Shown piece by piece: positions 9,169 through 18,553 of a stretch of DNA of 64,000 bases (its first letter is position 1; each line of letters opens with the position of its first letter). The stretch covers positions 1 through 64,000 of the forward strand of contig JALSRK010000024.1 in the NCBI GenBank assembly GCA_026984795.1, read 5' to 3'. Origin of the DNA: Solibacteraceae bacterium. Its GTDB lineage: Bacteria; Acidobacteriota; Terriglobia; Bryobacterales; Bryobacteraceae. The notes under the pieces were generated by a model. It ran no database searches, had not been told where the DNA came from, and saw only the letters and a list, made by a program, of their open reading frames with translations. Made by a program: the position numbers and the translations under genes.

Positions 9169-10116
9169 ATGGAACCAGGGATCGAACAGATCCGCCAGGC
9201 CGCCGAGCGCATCCGCGGGATCGCCCACCGGACGCCGGTGATGACTTGCCGGAGCTTCGACGCCCGGGCCGGCGTGCGGACATGGTTCAAGTGCGAGAAC
9301 TTCCAGCGCGGCGGCTCCTTCAAGATCCGCGGGGCGTCGAACTTCATCTTCTCGCTGACTCCTGAAGAGCGGCGGGCGGGCGTGGTGGCCTACTCTTCCG
9401 GCAACCACGCCCAGGCCGTGGCCATCGCCGCCGAGTGGGTCGGCGTTCCGGCCACGCTGGTGATGCCAGAAGACGCCCCGCGGGCCAAACTCGAGGCCAC
9501 CCGGGCCCACGGCGCCCGCATCGTCACCTACGACCGGCTCCGGCAGAGCCGCGAGGAGATCGGCGAGCGCATCGCGCAGGAGACCGGCGCCGTGCTGGCG
9601 CCCCCTTACGACCACCCGCTCACCATCGCCGGCCAGGGAACCGTGGCGCTAGAGTTCCTGGCCGAGGTCCGGGATCTGGACGCGCTCGTCGGGCCGATCG
9701 GCGGCGGCGGGCTGATCTCGGGCTGCTCGATCGCCGCCCACGCCTTGCGGCCCGGCATCCGGATCTTCGGCGTGGAGCCGGAGACCGCAGCGGACACCTA
9801 TCTGAGCCTCCAGGCGGGCCGCCGCGTCGAGGTGCCCAACCCGCCCACCATCGCCGACGGCCTGCGCTCGCCCAGCCCCGGCGAGATCACCTTCCCGATC
9901 ATCCGGGAGCACGTCGAGGAGGTGTTGCTGGTGAGCGAGCAGGAGATCCGCGAGACGGTGAAGTTCCTGCTGATGCGCATGAAGATCCTGGCCGAGCCGA
10001 GCGGGGCGGTGGCCGCCGCCGCGGTTCTCTACGGCAAGTTGCCGGCGGGAGTGGTGCGGGCCGGGATCATTGTCAGCGGCGGCAACGTGGACTTCGAAAC
10101 CCTGGCTGCCCTCTAG
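9169..10116 (+). CDS. threonine/serine dehydratase-like PLP enzyme
   Basis: The 315-residue fold-type II PLP enzyme probably deaminates threonine or serine to the 2-oxoacid, or racemises serine. The PLP lysine is Lys52 in SFKIRGA, the substrate loop is SSGNHAQ (76-82), and the phosphate-binding loop is GGGGL (178-182). It lacks the C-terminal ACT-like regulatory domain of biosynthetic IlvA, so it resembles the catabolic TdcB or serine/threonine racemase subgroup. It starts 72 bases after sfsA and converges on the gene at 10133. Product specificity cannot be decided from the motifs. Confidence 0.85.
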   Translation: MEPGIEQIRQAAERIRGIAHRTPVMTCRSFDARAGVRTWFKCENFQRGGSFKIRGASNFIFSLTPEERRAGVVAYSSGNHAQAVAIAAEWVGVPATLVMPEDAPRAKLEATRAHGARIVTYDRLRQSREEIGERIAQETGAVLAPPYDHPLTIAGQGTVALEFLAEVRDLDALVGPIGGGGLISGCSIAAHALRPGIRIFGVEPETAADTYLSLQAGRRVEVPNPPTIADGLRSPSPGEITFPIIREHVEEVLLVSEQEIRETVKFLLMRMKILAEPSGAVAAAAVLYGKLPAGVVRAGIIVSGGNVDFETLAAL

Positions 10117-10132
10117 CGGGCCGGCGGCGAGC

Positions 10133-11176
10133 CTACGGCAAGCGCTCGGGCAGCGATTCCGCCGGCCAGACCGCAGCCCGGTACTCGGCCTCGACCCGCG
10201 AGCGGGCCGGGATCCACCGGAAGGCTGGGACGCCGAACAGGCTCCCGCGCTCCACCATCCGGCGGCGGGTCTCCGGCATCGGCGAGGCGCCGAACTCCAT
10301 TCCCAGGGCGATGGTCCGGCCGTTCCACGGCGGCTGCTCCCGGCTCAGGTTCTCCTCCCAGCGCCCCAGCCAGGGGAAATCGGTCCGCTTCCACTGATAG
10401 CCGATGGCCAGGCGGTGGGTGGGAGACCAGGCAATGAAGAATACCTCGTCGCGCGCCGGGTCCATCAGGGTCGCGGTGAAGCCGCCGGAAACCGGCGCGG
10501 CGGTGAAGACGTCCAAGTTGTCCGTGCCGCCGTCCCTGAGCGGCACGTGCGGCCAGTCGAACTCGGCGCCGGGCTTCTGCAGCCCACGGCCCGGCGGGGC
10601 GAACTCGCCCTCGAAGACCTTGGACCGCGTCCCGGTGACGCGGAACCGCGTCCGGCCCTTCTCGAGGAACGGCGGGCCGAGCGTGACGTGCTGGGTCCAG
10701 CCCACCGGGTGGTCCACGCCGCGCAGATTTTCCACGGTCTCATGGATCTGGAGAGTGCGGCTCTTCAGCCGGAGCCAGCGGGTGAACCGAAGCCCCGCCT
10801 CGGGCAGCTCAGCGCGGCAGGAGAGCCACTCGCCCTCGCGATCGACCGTGTAGGTTGCCGTGGCGGCCTCGCCATGGACGCCGAGGCCGCCGGCGGCCTC
10901 ATCCTCGGACGGCGGGCCGAAGATGTCCAGGCAGACGTTGTGCCCCAGGATGCCGGCCAGCAAGCGGGCTTCCGGGCCGTCGCCATACTCTGGATGCTGG
11001 TCCGGCGACCAGGCCGAAGGCTCGATCGTGGGCCACGGCGGCTCCCATAACGGATTGATACCAATGGCTTTGTCCCGAAGCACGGCGATGTGCCCACCTT
11101 CGACGGTGACGACCAGCTCCAGGGCGTCCGATTCCAGTTCATAGGCCCGGCGGCCGCGGTGTTCGACTTCGTGCAT
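10133..11176 (-). CDS. galactose-mutarotase-fold protein
   Basis: The 347-residue soluble protein reads as a beta-sandwich of the aldose-1-epimerase (galactose mutarotase-like) superfamily. It has repeated strand pairs such as ELVVTVEGGHIAVL near the N-terminus, TRWLRLKSRTLQIHETVEN in the middle and IALGMEFGASPMPETRR near the end. No signal peptide is present. The classical GalM catalytic His and Glu context is not clear, so it may be one of the carbohydrate-binding or epimerase-like relatives without proven activity. It is monocistronic and converges on the dehydratase gene. Confidence 0.6.
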   Translation of the reverse strand: MHEVEHRGRRAYELESDALELVVTVEGGHIAVLRDKAIGINPLWEPPWPTIEPSAWSPDQHPEYGDGPEARLLAGILGHNVCLDIFGPPSEDEAAGGLGVHGEAATATYTVDREGEWLSCRAELPEAGLRFTRWLRLKSRTLQIHETVENLRGVDHPVGWTQHVTLGPPFLEKGRTRFRVTGTRSKVFEGEFAPPGRGLQKPGAEFDWPHVPLRDGGTDNLDVFTAAPVSGGFTATLMDPARDEVFFIAWSPTHRLAIGYQWKRTDFPWLGRWEENLSREQPPWNGRTIALGMEFGASPMPETRRRMVERGSLFGVPAFRWIPARSRVEAEYRAAVWPAESLPERLP

Positions 11177-11297
11177 GACGCCCGTAGTCTAGCACCCTCG
11201 ACGGAGCTGTCACCTCCGGCCGTGCTCGCGCATCGGATAGTGTGTAGAACGATCGTGTCGTGGCGGCAGCGCCGCCGGTTCATTATCTGAAATAGCC

Positions 11298-11483
11298 ATG
11301 CCGATTTACGAGTACCGCTGCAAGGACTGTGGCGCTACTTACGAGAAGTTGCGCCGGGCCCAGGACGCCGACCGGGATCTCCGCTGCCCCAAGTGCGCCT
11401 CGCGCAACGTCGAGCGGAGGGTCTCTGCTTTCGCCACCTCGGGGCCTGCCTGCGGTCCGTCCGGCGGCAACCGCTTCCGCTGA
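11298..11483 (+). CDS. FmdB-family zinc-ribbon protein
   Basis: The 61-residue protein starts MPIYEYRC and has two cysteine pairs, C8/C11 and C30/C33, which form the zinc ribbon of FmdB-type regulators. The C-terminal tail is Gly/Ser-rich, as in many family members. FmdB was named as a putative regulator beside formamidase genes; the usual role is unknown. It stands alone, with a strong hairpin 12 bases after the stop and GC-rich dyad sequence just upstream (near 11262). Confidence 0.85.
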   Translation: MPIYEYRCKDCGATYEKLRRAQDADRDLRCPKCASRNVERRVSAFATSGPACGPSGGNRFR

Positions 11484-11495
11484 GGGTTCTGAGCG

Positions 11496-11513
11496 GGCGC
11501 CCGGTCGGGCGCC
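11496..11513 (+). terminator. GC-rich hairpin after the fmdB-like gene
   Basis: GGCGCCCG and CGGGCGCC are perfectly complementary (8 bp) with a 2-base centre, so a 6-bp stem with a 6-base loop is realistic. It lies 12 bases past the stop and about 75 bases before glgX. No T-run follows, so termination efficiency is uncertain. Confidence 0.45.
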
Positions 11514-11589
11514 TCGACCCTCCGGCTACCTCACCTGAGACCCGGTAATCGCGCGCAGCGACTGTGCTTAAATTGTGGGGTAGCTGTCT

Positions 11590-13773
11590 ATGAAGATCCG
11601 TCCAGGATCCCCTTACCCGCTCGGCGCCACCTGGGACGGGGTGGGAGTCAACTTCGCTATCTTTTCCGAGCACGCCACCAAGGTCGAATTATGCCTGTTC
11701 GACTCGGTGGAGGCGACCCGGGAAAGCGCCCGGATCCCGCTGCCGGAACAGACGGATATGGTCTGGCACGGCTACGTGCCGGACCTCGTTCCCGGCCAGT
11801 TGTACGGCTACCGGGTGCACGGGCCGTGGGACCCGGAAGCGGGGCATCGGTTCAATCCAAACAAGGTCGTCTTCGATCCCTACGCCAAAGCGGTCGGGCG
11901 GCCCTTGCGCTGGGCGGACGAACTCTACGGCCACACTTATGGGCACCCGGAAGCGGATCTCCGCATGGACGAGCGGGACAACGCCGCCTGGGCTCCGCTG
12001 GCGGCGGTGATCGATCCGGCCTTCACCTGGGGCGATGACCGGCGCCCGAGGACGCCGTGGCACAACACGGTCATCTACGAGGTTCACGTCAAAGGGTTCA
12101 CGAAGCTCCACCCCGAGGTGCCCGAGCCCCTCCGGGGCACCTACGCGGGACTCTCCTCGGAGGCGGCCATCCGACACCTGAGAGAGCTCGGCGTGACCGC
12201 CGTGGAGCTGATGCCGGTCCACCACCACGCCTACGAGCGGCGCCTGGTGGAGAACAACTTGAGCAACTACTGGGGCTACAACACGCTGGCCTTCTTCGCT
12301 CCGGACACCCGGTACGCCGCCGCTGCCCGGCCGGGCGAAGCGATCCGCGAATTCAAGCGGATGGTGCGGGTGCTGCACGCCGCCGGGCTGGAGGTGATCC
12401 TCGACGTGGTTTACAACCATACCGCCGAGGGGAATCACCTGGGGCCGACGCTGTCGCTGCGCGGGATCGACAACGCCGCCTATTACCGGCTCTCGCCGGA
12501 GAATCGCCGCTACTACGTGGACTTCACCGGCTGCGGCAACACCCTGAACATGGTGCATCCGCGCGTGTTGCAGCTCATCATGGACTCGCTGCGCTACTGG
12601 GTGCTGGACATGCATGTGGACGGCTTCCGCTTCGACCTTGCCAGCACTTTGGCCCGCGAGTTGCACGAAGTGGACAAGCTCGGGGCTTTCTTCGACATCA
12701 TCCACCAGGATCCGGTGCTCTCCCAGGTAAAACTCATCGCCGAGCCTTGGGACCTGGGCGAAGGCGGCTATCAGGTGGGAAACTTTCCGGTCGGCTGGAC
12801 GGAGTGGAACGGCCGCTACCGTGACACGGTGCGGGCGTTCTGGAAAGGCGACGGCGGCATGATGTCGGAGACGGCGACGCGGCTGGCCGGCTCCTCGGAC
12901 CTCTATGAGAACAGCGGGCGCCGGCCGTACGCGAGCATCAACTTCGTCACCTGCCACGACGGCTTCACGCTCCAGGATCTGGTCAGCTACAACGAGAAGC
13001 ACAACGAGGCCAACCTCGAGGGCAACCGCGACGGCGAGAACAACAACCTGAGCTGGAACTGCGGCGTCGAAGGGCCGACGGACGACCCAGCGATCATCGC
13101 GCTGCGGGAGCGGCAGAAGCGGAACTTCATCGCCACGCTGATGCTTTCCCAGGGGGTGCCGATGATCTCCGGCGGCGACGAGCTGAGCCGCACGCAGCGG
13201 GGCAACAACAACGCCTATTGCCAGGACAACGAGATCAGTTGGTACGACTGGCAGCTTGACGAACGCCGGCGCGACTTCCTCGAGTTCGTCCGCTACATGG
13301 TGAAGCTCCGAAGAGACCACCCCGTGCTCAGGCGCCGGCGCTTCTTCCAAGGAAGGCCGATCCGCGGCTCGGGAGTGAAGGACATCGCCTGGTTCGAGCC
13401 CTCCGGCAAGGAGATGGATGACCGGGCGTGGCACAACCCGGCGGCGCGCTGCCTGGGCTTTCGCCTTGAAGGCTCGGCCATCGAAGAAATGGACGAAGAC
13501 GGTAACCCGGTGGCCGACGACACGCTGTTCATCATGCTCAACGCCAACCCGGAAACCGTGATCTTCCATCTCCCTCCGCATGAGGGCGGCACGCGTTGGG
13601 AGCGGTTGCTGGACACCCACGACGACAACTGGGGACGCCGGTACCATCTGCGGGATAGCCGCTACCGGCTCCGCGGGCGCTCGGTGGCCGTGCTTCGGCT
13701 CGTAAGAGCGTTCCGCTCAGAGAGCAGCCTGCGCTCCAGCCGGTCGGGTGGAGTCCGGGGCGGCCGATGGTAG
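11590..13773 (+). CDS. glgX: glycogen debranching enzyme GlgX (GH13 isoamylase-type)
   Basis: The 727-residue protein hydrolyses alpha-1,6 branches of glycogen or limit dextrins. An N-terminal CBM48-like domain ([19 protein letters not shown]) precedes the GH13 barrel. Catalytic residues are the nucleophile Asp349 (DGFRFDLA), acid/base Glu385 (IAEPWD) and transition-state Asp457 (CHDGF), with the spacing expected of Glg[11 protein letters not shown] is conserved region I. Length fits the family. It is followed by a 54-base gap and the FAD-dependent oxidoreductase. No other glycogen gene is in the window, so the operon context is unusual but the enzyme call is firm. Confidence 0.95.
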   Translation: MKIRPGSPYPLGATWDGVGVNFAIFSEHATKVELCLFDSVEATRESARIPLPEQTDMVWHGYVPDLVPGQLYGYRVHGPWDPEAGHRFNPNKVVFDPYAKAVGRPLRWADELYGHTYGHPEADLRMDERDNAAWAPLAAVIDPAFTWGDDRRPRTPWHNTVIYEVHVKGFTKLHPEVPEPLRGTYAGLSSEAAIRHLRELGVTAVELMPVHHHAYERRLVENNLSNYWGYNTLAFFAPDTRYAAAARPGEAIREFKRMVRVLHAAGLEVILDVVYNHTAEGNHLGPTLSLRGIDNAAYYRLSPENRRYYVDFTGCGNTLNMVHPRVLQLIMDSLRYWVLDMHVDGFRFDLASTLARELHEVDKLGAFFDIIHQDPVLSQVKLIAEPWDLGEGGYQVGNFPVGWTEWNGRYRDTVRAFWKGDGGMMSETATRLAGSSDLYENSGRRPYASINFVTCHDGFTLQDLVSYNEKHNEANLEGNRDGENNNLSWNCGVEGPTDDPAIIALRERQKRNFIATLMLSQGVPMISGGDELSRTQRGNNNAYCQDNEISWYDWQLDERRRDFLEFVRYMVKLRRDHPVLRRRRFFQGRPIRGSGVKDIAWFEPSGKEMDDRAWHNPAARCLGFRLEGSAIEEMDEDGNPVADDTLFIMLNANPETVIFHLPPHEGGTRWERLLDTHDDNWGRRYHLRDSRYRLRGRSVAVLRLVRAFRSESSLRSSRSGGVRGGRW

Positions 13774-13827
13774 AATGGCCGGTTGCGGAGGAGACGCCGC
13801 ATCTGGGCCGACGGCGCGAAAGAGAAA

Positions 13828-15306
13828 GTGGACACGCCAGTTCTCATCATCGGCGCGGGGCCGGCGGGTCTGAGTGCGGCGTACGAACTCGCCAATCATG
13901 GGGTCCGGTCCCTGGTGCTGGAAAGCACCGGAGCCGTGGGCGGCATCGCCCGCACCGTGAACCACCAGGGCTATCTGTTCGACGTCGGCGGCCACCGGTT
14001 CTTTACCCGCGTGGAGCTGATCGAGAAGATCTGGAAAGACGTTCTGGGCGACGATTTCCTCGAGTGCGACCGGCTTTCGCGCATCTACTATCGTGGCCGC
14101 TTTTTCCACTACCCGCTCCGCCCCCTCGACGCCTTGCTCGGCCTGGGGGTGCTGGAGTCGATCCGCTGTGCGACAAGTTACCTGCGGGCCGCAGCCAGTC
14201 CCATCCGCCCCGAGGATACGTTCGAAGCCTGGGTGTCGAACCGCTTCGGCCGCCGTTTGTATGAGATCTTCTTCAAGACCTATACCGAGAAGGTCTGGGG
14301 CATTCCGTGCGCGGACATTGCGGCCGAGTGGGCGGCGCAGCGGATCAAGGGTCTCTCGCTTCGCACCGCTCTATGGGAAGCTGTGCGCGGATCGAGGAAC
14401 CACGAAACAGCCACCCAAATCAAGACCCTGATCCACCGCTTCCACTACCCGCGCCGCGGGCCGGGCATGATGTGGGAGCGGTTCCGCGAGATCGTCGAGG
14501 CCAAAGGCAACCGGGTGCTTCTGAACACCCCCGTCGAAAAGATTCACTGGCAACCCGGACGCGTCGTCTCGGTCGCCGCGGGGGGCAGGCTGTACCGGGC
14601 TGACCACTTCATCAGCAGCATGGCGATCCGCGACCTGATCCATGCCCTCGACCCCCAACCCGAGGAGTTGCGGGGCGTGGCCGCCGACTTCAACTACCGG
14701 GACTTCCTGACGGTAGCCGTGATCGTCCGCCACCGCGACGTCTTTCCCGATACCTGGATCTACATCCACGAGCCGGGAGTGCTGGTGGGGCGGATCCAGA
14801 ACTTCAAGAACTGGAGCCCGGAGATGGTCCCGGATCCGGAAACCACCTGTCTCGGAATGGAATACTTCTGTTTCGAGGGGGACAGCCTATGGCGGCGTAA
14901 CGATACCGAGCTTGTGGATCTCGCCTTCCGTGAACTCCTCCGGCTGAGGCTCGTCAAGCCGGACAGCTTCGTTGACGGTACGGTCTACCGGATGCCGAAA
15001 GCCTATCCCGTGTACGACCGCTATTACCGGCGTGGGCTGGCGGCGGTGCGGGGTTTCCTGAAACGCGTGCCCAACCTCCAACTGGTCGGGCGGAACGGGA
15101 TGCACCACTACAACAACCAGGACCATTCCATGCTGACCGCGATCCTTGCGGCGCGGAACATCCTGGGGGCCGACTACGACCTGTGGCAGGTAAATGTAGA
15201 CGAAGACTATCACGAAGAAGGGAACCGGGTGACCGACTCCGATCTCGATGAACTCGCCAGCACCCAGCCGCTGGTGCCTCGCCGGATCCAGTCCCGCCGC
15301 CGGTGA
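13828..15306 (+). CDS. FAD-dependent amine-oxidase/UDP-galactopyranose-mutase-like protein
   Basis: The protein of about 492 residues carries an N-terminal FAD Rossmann motif (LIIGAGPAGLSAAYELA; Gly9, Gly11 and Gly14 from this start), followed by VGGIARTVN and DVGGHRFF, the typical second FAD contact region of the protoporphyrinogen-oxidase/UDP-galactopyranose-mutase/phytoene-desaturase group. The later segment with RFGRRLYEIFFKTYTEKVWG is characteristic of the NAD(P)-binding proteins annotated as putative UDP-galactopyranose mutases. The start is uncertain: GTG 13828 begins immediately before the Rossmann strand, while TTG 13783 would add 15 basic residues. A purine-rich GGAGGAG lies at 13787-13793. 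A role in sugar-nucleotide or glycolipid chemistry is inferred, not shown. Confidence 0.75.
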   Translation: MDTPVLIIGAGPAGLSAAYELANHGVRSLVLESTGAVGGIARTVNHQGYLFDVGGHRFFTRVELIEKIWKDVLGDDFLECDRLSRIYYRGRFFHYPLRPLDALLGLGVLESIRCATSYLRAAASPIRPEDTFEAWVSNRFGRRLYEIFFKTYTEKVWGIPCADIAAEWAAQRIKGLSLRTALWEAVRGSRNHETATQIKTLIHRFHYPRRGPGMMWERFREIVEAKGNRVLLNTPVEKIHWQPGRVVSVAAGGRLYRADHFISSMAIRDLIHALDPQPEELRGVAADFNYRDFLTVAVIVRHRDVFPDTWIYIHEPGVLVGRIQNFKNWSPEMVPDPETTCLGMEYFCFEGDSLWRRNDTELVDLAFRELLRLRLVKPDSFVDGTVYRMPKAYPVYDRYYRRGLAAVRGFLKRVPNLQLVGRNGMHHYNNQDHSMLTAILAARNILGADYDLWQVNVDEDYHEEGNRVTDSDLDELASTQPLVPRRIQSRRR

Positions 15307-15527
15307 CCGGCCCGGCAGAGGGAACGGCGGCCATACCTGAGCCGCCGGCCAGGCGGCGGCCGCCCCAAGAACCAGCTTCAAAGCAGGGTTTCCAGATGCG
15401 TCCGCGACACCTGGCCCCGGCTGGAGGGGCCCACGCGACGGCCCCTCATGCGACACCGGCCGGGCGCCGGCGGCATAAGGGAGAAACGGCCGGTTCCATC
15501 CGCCGGAACCTCAATTACCATAGGGCC

Positions 15528-17687
15528 ATGCCATTGTCCGTGTTGGATGCCACCTGGCCGAGGGATTGGAGCCGCTGGAATCACCCGGCGCCTGCCGCGG
15601 GGGCCGCAGGTCCGGCGCTGAGCACACGGCGTCTCACCGGCCTGATCATCGGCCTCATCGTCCTGAGCCTCCCTTGTTCCGCCGCGCCTGCTCCCACCGG
15701 CTCCCGCATCACGATTGACGCCTCGCTGCGCTCGAAGCCGATTTCGCGCCATTTGTTCGGGAAGTTCACCGAACACCTGGGTACGAATGTCTACCAAGGG
15801 GCCTGGGCGCAGATCGTGGTCAACCCGGAGTTCGCTCCGGGGCGGCTGTGGCCGCGGCGCGACGCGCTGGAACGTGGCCTGAGAGAAGCGGCTGCGCTGT
15901 TCCGGCAGCCCAGTCTGCTCGACGACGCGCGCCGCGGCTTGACACCGTTCTGGAGCGCCACGGGCCAGGTGCGTGGCCGGTGGTTAGAGGCCGGCCGGCG
16001 TTACGTGCAGGAACTCAAGATTCTCGACGGCGGCGGAGGGATCGAGACGGGCATCTTCCCGCCGCTGCACCGCACGGCTGAGTATCAGCTCACGGTGAAG
16101 GCGCGGGCCGGCCGGCCCGTCGAACTGCGAGCGGAGATCCTGACGCTCGCTCGTGAGGTAATCGGCAAGGTCGCCTTGCCGGTGCCCACCACCTGGGCGG
16201 AAATCCGGCGAGACCTGGAAGTCTCGGCCTCAGGCCACCGGAAGGGCGACCCGTACCTGCTGCGGCTCACCTTCCCCGCCGGCGCGTCGGTGGAGCTGGA
16301 CCGGGTGCTACTGTTCCCAGCAGACAACGTCGAGGGCTGGGACCCCGAGGTGGTGGCCTTCATGAGAAAGGCCCGGCTGCCGATGCTGCGCTTCCCCGGA
16401 GGCAACTTCGCGAGCGGCTACCACTGGGAAGACGGCGTCGGGCCGCTCGATTCGCGCCCGGTGCTGCCGAACCCCGCCTGGCCCAAAATCGAATGGAACC
16501 ATGTCGGCGCCGACGAATGGCTGCGGCTGTGCGAGCTGGTCGGAGCGGAACCGCTGATCTGCATCAACGCGGGCAACGGCTCCGTTGAAGAGGCCCGGCG
16601 ATGGGTGGAGTACGTCAATGGTCCGCCGGACAGTCCGATGGGCCGGCGCCGCGCGGCCAACGGGCATCCAGAGCCCTACGGGGTGCGCTACTGGGAGATC
16701 GGCAACGAGCTCTACGGCCGCTGGCAGATCGGTTACACCGACGGAAAAGGCTACGCCCTTCGTTACGCCGATTTCGTCCACGCGATGAGGACGGCCGATC
16801 CGAACCTGCTGTTCATCGCCAACGGGCTCGGCGGGCTGCGGCGTGCATCCGGCGGCAAAGGCTACCAGCGCCCGGAGTGGAACTACGCGCTGGTGGAGGC
16901 CAATGGGGCTGCCGTGAGGTCGATCTCCGTCCATCCTCTGGTGGGAGGCCGAACGGACCCGAAGTCGGATCCGGTGGAGATCTGGAAGGAACTGGTCGCG
17001 TTCGCCGACGGCTACGGAGATTACCTGGAGAAGCTGGTCGCGGAGCCGATGCGCGAGGCCGGCCTGAAGCCGAAGGTGGCCATCACCGAAATGCAGATCT
17101 TCACCCACCAGCCGTCCTTGCCGAACAACAAGAGCATCGCCGAACCGCTCTGGCTGGCGAGCATGCTCCACACCTGCTTCCGCAGCGGCGGGCTGGTCGA
17201 GCTGCTCACCCACTCGGCGCTGCTGAACCACGGCGGCGGGCTAAGCAAAAAGCGGGGCATCGTCTATGCCGACCCCGTGTGGTGGGCCACCCACTTGTAC
17301 AGCACGCAGCCGGGGACCGTCCCGGTGGAGGTCCGAACCGAATCGCCCGTTTTCTCTAGCAAGGGCAGGTATTGCGCGCCGCGCGAGAATGTGCCGTACC
17401 TGGACGCCGCCGCGCTGCTCGACCCCGACGGCGAGACGTGCACCGTCTTTGTGATCAACCGGCATCCGGAAGCGGCCATGCAAACCACTTTGGAGCTGCG
17501 CAGCTTCGCGGCTACGGAAACGGTGGAAGCGGTTACTCTGAGCGCCGAATCGATCACCGAGCGGAACTCCTGGGAGAACCCGGACCGGATCCGCCCGGTC
17601 CCGTCGCGATTGACGCTGACCGGCGGCCGGCTGAACCATACCTTCCCACCCCTCTCGCTCACCCGGCTGACGTTCCGGCGGAAGTGA
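15528..17687 (+). CDS. exported GH51 alpha-L-arabinofuranosidase
   Basis: The 719-residue protein probably removes arabinofuranose from hemicellulose or pectin. A hydrophobic segment near residues 38-50, ending in CSAAPA, acts as signal or anchor, with an unusually long 36-residue leader before it. The family hallmarks are LFGKFTEHLG near the N-terminus of the mature part, the acid/base Glu394 in WEIGNE and the nucleophile Glu521 in ITEMQ. The C-terminal beta-domain is intact to LTFRRK. ATG 15528 was chosen as the first in-frame ATG; a later non-ATG start nearer the signal segment is possible. GH51 also contains other activities, so arabinofuranosidase is the likeliest reading. Confidence 0.85.
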   Translation: MPLSVLDATWPRDWSRWNHPAPAAGAAGPALSTRRLTGLIIGLIVLSLPCSAAPAPTGSRITIDASLRSKPISRHLFGKFTEHLGTNVYQGAWAQIVVNPEFAPGRLWPRRDALERGLREAAALFRQPSLLDDARRGLTPFWSATGQVRGRWLEAGRRYVQELKILDGGGGIETGIFPPLHRTAEYQLTVKARAGRPVELRAEILTLAREVIGKVALPVPTTWAEIRRDLEVSASGHRKGDPYLLRLTFPAGASVELDRVLLFPADNVEGWDPEVVAFMRKARLPMLRFPGGNFASGYHWEDGVGPLDSRPVLPNPAWPKIEWNHVGADEWLRLCELVGAEPLICINAGNGSVEEARRWVEYVNGPPDSPMGRRRAANGHPEPYGVRYWEIGNELYGRWQIGYTDGKGYALRYADFVHAMRTADPNLLFIANGLGGLRRASGGKGYQRPEWNYALVEANGAAVRSISVHPLVGGRTDPKSDPVEIWKELVAFADGYGDYLEKLVAEPMREAGLKPKVAITEMQIFTHQPSLPNNKSIAEPLWLASMLHTCFRSGGLVELLTHSALLNHGGGLSKKRGIVYADPVWWATHLYSTQPGTVPVEVRTESPVFSSKGRYCAPRENVPYLDAAALLDPDGETCTVFVINRHPEAAMQTTLELRSFAATETVEAVTLSAESITERNSWENPDRIRPVPSRLTLTGGRLNHTFPPLSLTRLTFRRK

Positions 17688-17933
17688 CCGGGATGCGGCA
17701 CGCGACCCTCAGGGGACGGCTTGCGGTGTTCGCCGCCTCCAGCTCGCCCCGCGAAGTTTCACCGGCCCCGAAGCGGCGGAGCGCCAGTAACTTCGTGCGG
17801 GGCAACGCCGCCCAAGGCAGACCGTAGCTGATGGGGCGCTATACGTAAAACCCATCGTATGGGGATCCAGCGAAGAGTGTGCGGCGGGAATGGGGTTGCA
17901 GTAGCGCTGCGGCTGTACGGCAACGGAGGGCCG

Positions 17934-18398
17934 CTATTGCAGCAGCTTGTGGCCGTTGGACCGGCCATTGGCGAGGCCGCGGGTCGAAAACACCGACGCC
18001 GCCTGGACGAGCTGGCGGATGTCACTGTCCTCCTCGACGGCCATCTCACGTGTGACCCAGTCGGAAAGCGGGATGTTCCGGAAGAAGAGCCGCTCCTGCA
18101 ACACCAGCGACTTCTGCTTCAGAAACAGCGACTTGCTCTCCTTCATGTAGTGCCTCTCCTCGACGCGGAAGTCGGCCAGGAACTCATCGAGAGACTTGCG
18201 GCGGATCTCTTCTTCCACCGCCCGAACCTTCTCCTCCATGAGCTTTTTGCTCGCCTTCACCTGGGCCTTGACTTTCGCGAGATGCTCCCGCTCCTTGGCC
18301 ACCGCCACCTCCATGCGCGCCTGCATGATGAAGAAGGCCAACAGGGCGGAGCCGCCGGCGGTGAAGACCGGCAGGAACATCCACAGTAGAGCATCCAT
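17934..18398 (-). CDS. small membrane-anchored coiled-coil protein, function unknown
   Basis: The 154-residue protein has one N-terminal transmembrane helix (about residues 4-26, FLPVFTAGGSALLAFF). A highly charged Lys/Glu-rich helix follows from about 30 to 95 with heptad-like spacing and reads as a coiled coil. The remainder (SDWVTREMAVEEDSDIRQL) is polar. The composition resembles small topology or scaffold proteins seen across Acidobacteriota, but I recognise no named family. It stands alone between the GH51 gene and the SelA-like gene, with 246 and 155 bases of non-coding sequence on either side. The regular codon usage and long open frame make it a credible gene. Confidence 0.6.
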   Translation of the reverse strand: MDALLWMFLPVFTAGGSALLAFFIMQARMEVAVAKEREHLAKVKAQVKASKKLMEEKVRAVEEEIRRKSLDEFLADFRVEERHYMKESKSLFLKQKSLVLQERLFFRNIPLSDWVTREMAVEEDSDIRQLVQAASVFSTRGLANGRSNGHKLLQ

Positions 18399-18553
18399 AA
18401 ACCAACCCTGGACGCTTATCGGACGGTGCGGGCGGGAACTTTAGAGCTAAGGGGAATCCCTCAGTCCAGCGCCCGGGGAATCCGGTAGTATTACCACGAA
18501 GGGGCGGGTCCGCCGTGTGATGCGCCCGAGCGCCTACTGCGGCCGCCCGAACC

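Noticed and set aside
11689-13647. 652-codon open frame antisense to glgX
   Set aside because: The plus-strand protein is a textbook GlgX with catalytic residues. The antisense frame is Val/Arg/His-rich without motifs, a common by-product of GC-rich codon usage.
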